Positions 56,862 through 64,000 of a DNA stretch of 64,000 bases are shown one piece after another; position 1 is the first letter of the stretch; each line of letters begins with the position of its first letter. A program made the translations under genes and the position numbers. The notes beneath the pieces were generated by a model. The model did not search any database, had not been told where the DNA came from, and saw nothing but the letters and a program-made list of their open reading frames with translations. Source of the DNA: Rhodocollybia butyracea (lineage: Eukaryota; Basidiomycota; Agaricomycetes; Agaricales; Omphalotaceae); contig JADNRY010000001.1 of the NCBI GenBank assembly GCA_015501585.1, positions 124,001-188,000 on the forward strand, given 5' to 3'.

Positions 56862-57365
56862 CATGCTCGTAGTTTTGAAGCCAGTGGCCTCTGTAATACT
56901 TATCATCTACTATAGTAATCACATTCTCCGTTTCCTGTAGACTCTTACTTACTATCGTTCCAATCGTTCAAATTTCACCTTTTACTTTTCTTGGTTGCAA
57001 CGCGTCTTGCTTTACTTATGTACTCTGTGTCTTATAGTCACTAGCGTCTTGTTTCAAAAGAATCTTGATAAAAGTAAGAAAATCTCCCCCCTTGATCCCT
57101 TTCCCCCTCCATGAGAGTCCATTTGTTTGAAACTATCTACCATTATCGAAGCACAGTGACATTGTACGCCCACAACTCCGACTTAGAGTGAAGACTTGTG
57201 AACAATTTTGACCACACCTTTCAATGACTGCGCCGGTTTCTGAGCCTTTAACAGCATTAGATATATCTATTATTTACGACGAAGTTGAAGCTCTTTTTTG
57301 GGCATTCGGAATCTTCCGTCCCGAAATCCCACGTAAACTCGGCGTCCGCCTGTTTCGTATTGACC
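56862..57365. other. Intergenic between the Sds3-like and ARMC8-like genes
   Basis: No separate gene seen. Holds a 3' UTR and a promoter. The ATG at 57285 would extend the next protein by 27 residues. Confidence 0.5.
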
Positions 57366-60252
57366 ATGACCATTCCTTCATCTTCGTCGTCCTCGCGCCT
57401 ACATGCGCCCTCTTTGAGCGAGTTAAAGCAACTCAAGAACCGAATTATTGGAACACCGTCAGCAAAATGTCGTTTGGCGCAAGACCAAGGAATGATGAAG
57501 ACGCTTGTCTGGACAGTAATGGACGGAACAGCAGGAGACGACATCCGAACGGAGACAGCACAGATTCTCGGGTCTCTGGCTTCCCTCGGAGGCCACACAG
57601 ACGATGGATCAATTTTGACCGCACTCATTGAACAAGATGCGTTAAGAAGTTGTCTTTCGGCGCTTTCGACAACCAAGCAAGTTAAATTGAGATTAGCGCT
57701 GGTTCGTGCTTCGAGCATTATAGCTAGTGATCTAGCCGAAATTGTGGGACCACCACTTTGGGGACTCTGTACATTCGAAAGTCGATGGCTAGTTGGAGCC
57801 GCGGCACAAACTTTGGAATGGTTTTTTGGTTCCGAAGCAATGGACATATGGGTGCCTATGTTGTCTAGTGCAGAGGCAGGCGTTGTTTCAAATATGATTG
57901 GGACGATTGTCCGTACCCAGCCAGTGCGAGACCGGCTTTGTGCGTGGCGAAATGCGACAGAAAGGGAGAGAAAAGAGAGACGAGGTTGGGAAGCAACAAG
58001 AACAGCAGCAACAGGTGGATATGCTCTTCGCACTCTGCTGGAGCTTTTAGAAAGAAAAGAGACAGTAGGAAGTGCCCTGTTTGCTCTGGCTGCATTGGCC
58101 AAGGACAATCCCACTCTGGCAAATGAACTTCCACTACAGAACATTGTCGGACACGCAAAATCTCGGTCGAGTGATATCCAACTGTCTGCGTGTCTTTGTG
58201 CGACTTTCATCCTGCGAGCATCTCCGGCTGCAGCCCCCGCAGCTGATGCTGTTCTCAGCGTCCTAGTAACGACAATCACAAATAACACCATTTATTCAGC
58301 TAAAGCTGCGTTCATTCTCGCCCATCTTTTGACCGATTCTCCTGTCTATTCTCAGCTCGCCTTTGATCGCGGCACACTACGAATTCTTCTCACCACCCTC
58401 CGGCGGCTGACTCCCTCATGTCCATCACTTCCCCAACTCCCTCCGTTCAAAGAAATTTCTTTGACATTGTTTACAGGACCCGAATGGGAATCCTGGCTTG
58501 AGCTCGAACTCGATCAACCCAAAGCCGATATCCGCTTGAGAGAGGCAGTATTACTGTCTTTAGCAAGTATATCCTTATTTTCAAATGATATCCGAAGGGC
58601 TTTGGCTGAGGACGAGGGAGATGCGAGTATTGCCACCAGCGAATCACCATCTTCACCTTCATCCCAGTCTGCTCTTTCCCTCATACTCTCCGCTCTAATA
58701 TCACCCCATACATCTCTACGATGCGCTGCTTGCCATGTCGTTCGTACTTTGACACGCAGCGTCGCTGTTATCCGTACCAATATTGTCGATTCTGGTTTGG
58801 GATGGTTGCTTCTTGCCCTGTTTATGGGCTGGTCCAATGCTCGTCCCCGAACGGCCTTGGGCGATCAAAGCAATGAAGAGGAAGATCCTCGTGTTCTAGC
58901 CGCGGCCCTTCGAGCCGTATGTAATGCTGTGTGTGAGTTCAGTCCGCTCAAACCACTCTATATCGACCAAGGGCTGGTCTCTAGACTAGCTGAATTCATA
59001 CACCCTTCGGTATCAGAGTTGGATTACGACGGAGATTCCGAAGACAGCCTCAGGTTTAATTCACTGTGGGCAATCAAGAACCTAGTCCGAAAGTCTATTC
59101 TGAGCATGAAACAGGAAGTCATCAGGGTGCTTGAATGGCGTAAAGTCGAGACAACTAGTGACAAAAGACGAAGTCGGCTTGATGAGTAAGTTTTGCACCC
59201 AGCATTTATCGAATTAGCCTTTAATTGTCAATATTATCAGCCTTTTGAGTTCACCCTCACCTAAAATCCTTGAACAGACACTCAATATACTCCGGAATCT
59301 CTCCGAGGATGAAGATGGGATACATCTCGTTATAAATGAACTAGATATCCAGAGCCCCTCTCCAGCCTCAATTCCTGTTTCTGCATCTCCATCGGGCTTG
59401 CCTCTTCTTTCTCACCTAACTTCCGTGTTTACTCAACCTTCACATTCCTTACCGTCCTCCGCCGACATCCTCGTTCAATCCGCCTCTCTCCTAGCCAACT
59501 TGACCAACTCTCCCGATCTAAAACATCACCGGATGATACTTACCTGTCCTGGAATGGTGCCAGCGCTGCGGCGCATTTTGGCTGAGCAAGGACCAGATGT
59601 ACGACGACCTGTGGTCCGCGCCGTCCTGGAATTGATCAAGGCGGACTTTGGTGTTGTGGAGGGAGTTGGTGGAAGTGGAGATGCAGGAGGTGATGGAGGT
59701 TCAGACGTCGACAGAGAGGGAGATGAGGACACAGACATCGATATCATGGGAATTGGATACGGTATCGGCATGGGTCGTTCAGGCACAGGAAGATCGACCG
59801 CATCTATAGCACGTGGCGGGAAAATTCAAGGTCTTACAGGTGCACGTAAAATACTCACCGACGCAGGCTTTGTTGGTACTTTACGTCGGATTGTTGACCA
59901 ACATCACCACCATCCCTCCTTAATTCATCACGCTGCTACTCACCCGCACCCTCATTCACCTGTTGCCTCCTCTGGGAGTGGAGTTGGACACATGCACAGT
60001 CACGGCTCTGTGAGCTCCAGCTTCGGTTCATCCTCGTCCATTCATCATCACTTTGGTTCGTTGGGCAACGATGGTATGCCTGGTGGTGGGGTAGGAAATG
60101 CCGGACGAGAGGATCGAGAGGATTTGGAGACGGCGCGGAGTGCGTTGGACTGGCTGGAGCATGGGGACGTGTATGCCTATAATTCATATGCTCGAAGTGC
60201 TAGCGTTGGTATTGGAAGCACTACCAGTGCGACTGATGGATCGGATCCTTAA
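57366..60252 (+). CDS. Armadillo-repeat protein, ARMC8/Vid28 (Gid5)-like GID/CTLH E3 ligase subunit
   Basis: Scaffold of the GID/CTLH ubiquitin ligase that in yeast degrades gluconeogenic enzymes. Two exons, 57366-59185 and 59241-60252 (55-nt intron), give 943 residues. N-terminus SLSELKQLKNRIIGTPSAKC and the following HEAT/ARM helices (TAGDDIRTETAQILGSLASL, KLRLALVRASSIIASDLAEI, LRTLLELLERKETVGSALFA, LFNRPLIAL-like leucine patterns) are of the ARMC8 kind. The C-terminal part has SLWAIKNLVRKSILSMKQEV, then after the intron KILEQTLNILRNLSEDEDGI. A long Gly/Asp/His/Ser insert (about residues 740-900) interrupts the last repeats, as is common in agaricomycete proteins. The antisense frame of 344 codons at 57257-58291 is a shadow. 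Family call is by pattern, not by search. Confidence 0.82.
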
Positions 60253-60456
60253 TATTCGGGTAGAAAATGTTGTATTGTATGTATTCGCTTCGCTCTGGAT
60301 AATGGGTTTGTTGTATATGTATCATAGTATACCATAGTATATCCATTTCTTTTCCAGAACGACGATGAGCTGATATAAATACGATTTAAGCATCATGGAC
60401 GCGCATAATAAGACACAAAGCAGATAGAATTGTTAACCGACGCCAAGTACGTCTTT

Positions 60457-61539
60457 CTAGAGCTTTTTAGCATTAAGATCACTGATAGTCTTTCCCATCG
60501 CCTTGGCCTGTTTCCTCATCCTGCTCGCAGACTTGTTACCACGAATTCCACCCCCCCAGACACGTCGATGTTCTTCATATTTGTCCGTGCTAAGTGAAAG
60601 GTAAGACTCGGAAAAAAAACAAGTATCGGGAGCACTCACTAATTGGCTTTGGCGGCACTGATTAAAGTTGCCAGCTCTCTCTGGTCTTCGCTTCTTACTT
60701 CACTGATTGCAACAACTGCCGCGGTCTTCTTGTGGACGAGTGTCCCCAAACGGGCTTTAGACTTGACGATGACATATGGTACACCCATCTTGCGACAAAG
60801 CGCAGGGAGGTATATCACGAGCTCAATCGGGTCAACATCATGAGCGATGGCAACAAACGCGGCTTTCTTGGCCTCGACGAGGGCAACGATGTGGTTGAGG
60901 CCATATTTAACGAAATGGGGCTTCTTGGTTTCCTGTTGAGCGATAATGCATGAATATAAGAAATTAATGGTCTCATCACTGGGTCTGCTTACATCCTTGG
61001 AGGGTGCTTTACCGTCATTTGCGGCCTCCGCTGCCTTTGCCAGCCTCTCCTTCTTTTCCAGTTTGGTTTCTGGGCGGTACTTGTTGAACAGTTTGAACAG
61101 CTGAGTTGCGGTGTTCTTGTCGAGGGTATGGTTGAATTGAGCAATACCAGGAGGGACCTTGATGGCCATCAGTAAAGTAAAACGATTTACAGGACGAACA
61201 GCACCAAGTATCATACCTTGAGCCTTTGATTGAGAATAACCTTCTGCCTCTGGAATCTAATGTATTCGGGCCACTTTACGAATCGGGTGAGGTCTGTCTG
61301 TGGACGGATGTCTTGGCCTTGGAGGAGAGGTTGGTTATTCGGCTTTTGAAGAGGAGTCGAAACCCACCGATAGCGAAGTTCTTTGCAGAGGCCTCAAAGA
61401 TCGGATTTTTCTTGGTCTTGCCCGCCTGGCCTTTTGAAAAGGGAGCTGGGGCAGGCTTTTTACCGGACTTGGTTTTGGGAGCCTGATGGAAATTCAGTCC
61501 ACTGGATAGGGAAGGAAACAAACATTATAGGTTCACCAT
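60457..61539 (-). CDS. rpl8: 60S ribosomal protein L8 (eL8; human L7a)
   Basis: Large-subunit protein eL8 with an L7Ae-type RNA-binding fold. Exon 1 is the ATG alone (61537-61539). After the intron GTGAAC...CATCAG the protein reads [31 protein letters not shown], then (next exon) [20 protein letters not shown] and [10 protein letters not shown]. The following exon gives [20 protein letters not shown] and [20 protein letters not shown]. After that come [20 protein letters not shown] and [20 protein letters not shown], the L7Ae core, and [20 protein letters not shown] at the C-terminus. At least five introns of about 50-60 nt; all junctions keep frame. Tail-to-tail with the ARMC8-like gene. Confidence 0.97.
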
Positions 61540-62292
61540 TATATTACGTGTCTTGTGGGGTTTCTGGTGGTCTAACGCAAGAAAAAAGGTCAGTGAGATC
61601 AAATTTAGGACTGCTTCAATTTTCTTGTACGAGGAACATCGGTTTGCTCACATTACAGAAATGCGGGGCGACAAGACTCGATGCGGGAAAGAAATGCGGG
61701 GAAAACGCGGGGTAACAGTGAGCTGTCCTGTGCTCGTGCGAACTGGTACTGCACAGTTCTAATACTTAGCTTTTGATTTCAGCACTAAAGTCTGAAGGTC
61801 ACAAGCCCCATACTGAATTGTCGATAATCATCATGATCAGTCTTGTCGTGTATACAAGTTACTGGGAAAGTTTGACCTATTAGGGGCTGTCAATGTCAGA
61901 AAACTTATTCCACCGTCGTACCTCAGTGCATGGTATAGCCTCGAGCAGATGAGGAAAAATAGGCGCTCATCCTAGCGGTGACTTGCAGAATTTCGCGAGA
62001 GCTGAATGACTACTTGGGGCAGGTTGACGGCTTTGTAGGAATCGAGTACATGCAGGGCAGGTCTTGAATCCTTGACGTGATGGGCGTGGAGACGCGTAGA
62101 GTCACATGGTCAGTTCCCAGGCGTCGCGTCGCGTAAAGGTCTGACGTCATGCTCCCCCCATAGAAGATGACGATGAAATGACGGTGTTTTTTTTTCGAGT
62201 TTCAATGACGGAATGGGTCTGGATGGGGTATATAAGTTTCCTCTATGGTCAAGGTTTGTTCTTATCATAACACATAAACTTAACACACAAAC
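61540..62292. promoter_or_regulatory. Divergent region of rpl8 and hmp1 with CRE and TATA
   Basis: No gene in 750 bp. Near the right end: a perfect TGACGTCA (ATF/CREB site) at 62142-62149, followed by a C-rich word, and a TATATAAG box at about 62230-62237, some 55-60 bp before the hmp1 ATG. These suggest strong, stress-inducible transcription of hmp1. Confidence 0.55.
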
Positions 62293-62712
62293 ATGACTTC
62301 AAACAACACTTCCTCAGAGCCCAGGTCAAACTTTAGAATCTTAATTCTGTTACGCCTGATTCTTACTCTTTTACAGTAAAACTACTGGCCAATATCATTC
62401 CGTAAAGGGCACCGTTGTCGAAACTATCGGTAACCTCACTGGTGCCGACTCCTGGACAACGTCCGGGAAAGAGGAACACGCTGCTGGCGAGGCCGAGTAC
62501 AATGCTGCTCAGGCCCAAGGATACGTTGAGGGAACCGCAGATCGAATGGGAGGCAAGGTCGATTCAGTAATGGGAGCTGTGACTGGAGACAAGCAGCAAC
62601 AAATGTCCGGTATGTTCTCATCCATCCGCTTGTTGAACCAAATGCTAATAAGATAACAGGCAACATGCGTCACGACAAAGGGCAGGCTCAGCAAGAGGTT
62701 AACAAGCCTTGA
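62293..62712 (+). CDS. hmp1: CsbD-like small stress protein (Hmp1-type)
   Basis: Exons 62293-62324, 62377-62609 and 62660-62712 give 318 nt, 105 residues. It is hydrophilic and without cysteine: [40 protein letters not shown], then [20 protein letters not shown] and [15 protein letters not shown]. The repeated G-x-[VA]-x-x-x-x-G pattern is the CsbD-like fold. Basidiomycete members are annotated after Ustilago Hmp1, a protein reported to bind mismatched and cruciform DNA; bacterial CsbD is a general-stress protein. Cellular role here is inferred only. The promoter has a CRE and a TATA box. Confidence 0.88.
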
Positions 62713-62968
62713 TTCCGATCTTATCTATCCATTAACATCATTATATTTGTATCTATAATACTGGGTTGTGCCAAGCGAAAGCACAGAGTTTATTTACTGC
62801 CTCAAATGAAACGAAAATTTAAATAAAACGCGACCTCGCGCAACGCTACTGGTTATCACATGACCCTTCAAGCGCTGGTAAATTGCTCAGCAGCACTTTG
62901 TCAAATCACGATGCTGTGTTTCATGCAATAAATTAATCCTATCCTCTAACACCTCCTATATATGTCAG

Positions 62969-64000
62969 TCACTTATCTACCATCGAAGACAATATACTTC
63001 GCAAAACCATAGGAATATCTCCTGTATCCCTTACTCTAAAGCCAGCACCAGGAAGGCTCTTTGTGATCCTATAACGAAGGAGTGATCAGCTGAAGATCTG
63101 CTATCTTTGGAGAATTACCATACCAAGTTGCATCTGCTCCTTCCCCTATACATATCAGCGCGGTATGTACCTTTGGATGTCGCTTCATGGCTCGAGAAAC
63201 CTCCTCTGGAGTAATCTGATACCGTCCGAAATTTGCGTCCTGTTGTTGGTAACATACGAGGTGATAAATAGACAGTAGGCCACTGGAACATAGAACGTAC
63301 GGTGATGGTAATAACAAACCAATCATCTAGAGGAGGATCTGAGCTTGATTGACACAAAGGAAAACAACAGATCTACCTGCGTCAAATTTGGCAACGTCGT
63401 CTACGCCTTTTTGTATAGCTTCAACTATATGAGATCGATGAATACCACAGAATACCAGAGGAGATCATTGCTCCTTGCCTGTGTTGTCACCAGCGAAAGC
63501 ATATTGCGGTATCATGTACATTTTCTCGGTGACTTTCCAGCGCTCTTTAAGATCCATAGGCGGCTGTTCAGCCGTAACGAGGGGTATCACCGGTTCATCT
63601 CCGGACTTGAAAAGGAGCAAAATGATCAGCGAAATTACAAGACAGACGCAGTTGAGGAACCTACATGACCACACATCTTATAGCAAAAGACCTCGTCAGT
63701 CGTCAGAACTCGTTAGTTCAGAGAATTAACTTACATCCCAGACATATTTATCCTTCCGGGAGAGACGATCAAACGTCTCCATTAGCATAACAGCTATCGA
63801 GTTGAACATATTATCACTGGTGATCAATGAAGAAAGGGATAGAGAGTACTAACCAGTTTCCATGCTTCTCTGTAGGCGACCGTCATATTGGAACCTATAC
63901 ATCGATGCACTAAGATCAAATATAAATCTGATTCGCTTAGGCCTGTCAGACAACACAGCAGATATTCAGTCTTCACTAGCGTCGAGGTTGGACTTGGACC
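62969..64000 (-). CDS. VWA8-like protein, C-terminal VWA domain (5' part outside the window)
   Basis: Minus-strand gene running off the right edge. The C-terminal von Willebrand A domain is read over seven short exons: KRIRFIFDLSASMYRFQYDG (MIDAS D-x-S-x-S), RLQRSMETA, VMLMETFDRLSRKDKYVWDM, CGHSGDEPVIPLVTAEQPPM, IPQYAFAGDNTVEAIQKGVD, then DPPLDDWFVITITDANFGRY and QITPEEVSRAMKRHPKVHTA. It ends WITKSLPGAGFRVRDTGDIP and stop at 62969-62971. The order and wording match the C-terminus of VWA8, an AAA+ ATPase of mitochondria or peroxisomes with midasin-like layout. One intron (63425-63478) has a GC donor and one is only about 38 nt. Confidence 0.84.

Noticed and set aside
57257..58291. 344-codon minus-strand open frame
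   Set aside because: Antisense to the ARMC8-like exon, no introns, no recognisable domain.
60961..61010. Possible C/D snoRNA in the rpl8 intron containing GTGATGAGA
   Set aside because: A C-box-like word exists but there is no CTGA D box, and the intron is only about 50 nt, too short to host one.

Overview
The window is nuclear DNA of a filamentous basidiomycete, most likely an agaricomycete. The evidence is gene structure and content. Almost every gene is cut by many introns of about 50 nt with GTRNGY donors. Genes lie about 3 kb apart on both strands with no operons. The set includes fungal markers: an Skn7-type HSF/response regulator, Dgk1, Ccc1, an Ish1-motif protein, a Zn2Cys6 activator, a silencing RNA-dependent RNA polymerase (RdRP) and an Hmp1/CsbD-like protein. 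I saw no rRNA, CRISPR array, phage or recognisable transposon.

Layout. 0-4.5 kb: the 5' part of a probable mitochondrial protein, a divergent ribosomal pair (rps17/eS17 and rps22/uS8), and the CTP-dependent diacylglycerol kinase dgk1. 6.4-10.5 kb: a large skn7 gene. 11.7-17.0 kb: a SWIM+RING E3-like protein, a secretory/nuclear-envelope Ish1-repeat protein, and divergently from it a p67phox/NoxR-like TPR protein that appears joined to a retropepsin-like aspartic protease domain. 17.7-22.5 kb: a tandem amidase duplication, first copy intact and second copy broken. 23-24 kb: a Ccc1 vacuolar iron transporter. 24.5-25.7 kb: two intron-bearing tRNA-Ser genes (UGA and CGA) in opposite orientation. 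26-33 kb: an ABCC-type transporter. 33.2-37.7 kb: purine nucleoside phosphorylase, an unrecognised Ser/Arg-rich protein and urm1. 37.9-46.1 kb: a Zn2Cys6 transcription factor, a decayed unrecognised gene and a CaMKI-type kinase. 47.1-51.3 kb: an RdRP with one frame break in an A7 run. 51.9-60.3 kb: an Sds3/Dep1-like HDAC-complex subunit and an ARMC8/Vid28-like GID subunit. 60.5-64 kb: rpl8 (eL8), an hmp1-like stress gene, and the 3' end of a VWA8-like gene that leaves the window.

Common themes are stress and redox signalling (skn7, NoxR-like TPR, Ish1 repeats, hmp1, CaMK), protein turnover (SWIM/RING, GID subunit, Urm1) and translation (three ribosomal proteins, two tRNAs). These are neighbours rather than an evident co-regulated cluster. 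The best candidates for something undescribed are the TPR-retropepsin fusion at 15.2-17.0 kb, the frame break in the RdRP, the short-isoform option in skn7, and a candidate intronic H/ACA snoRNA in rps22. Exon boundaries were read by eye from splice motifs and frame continuity, without transcripts.
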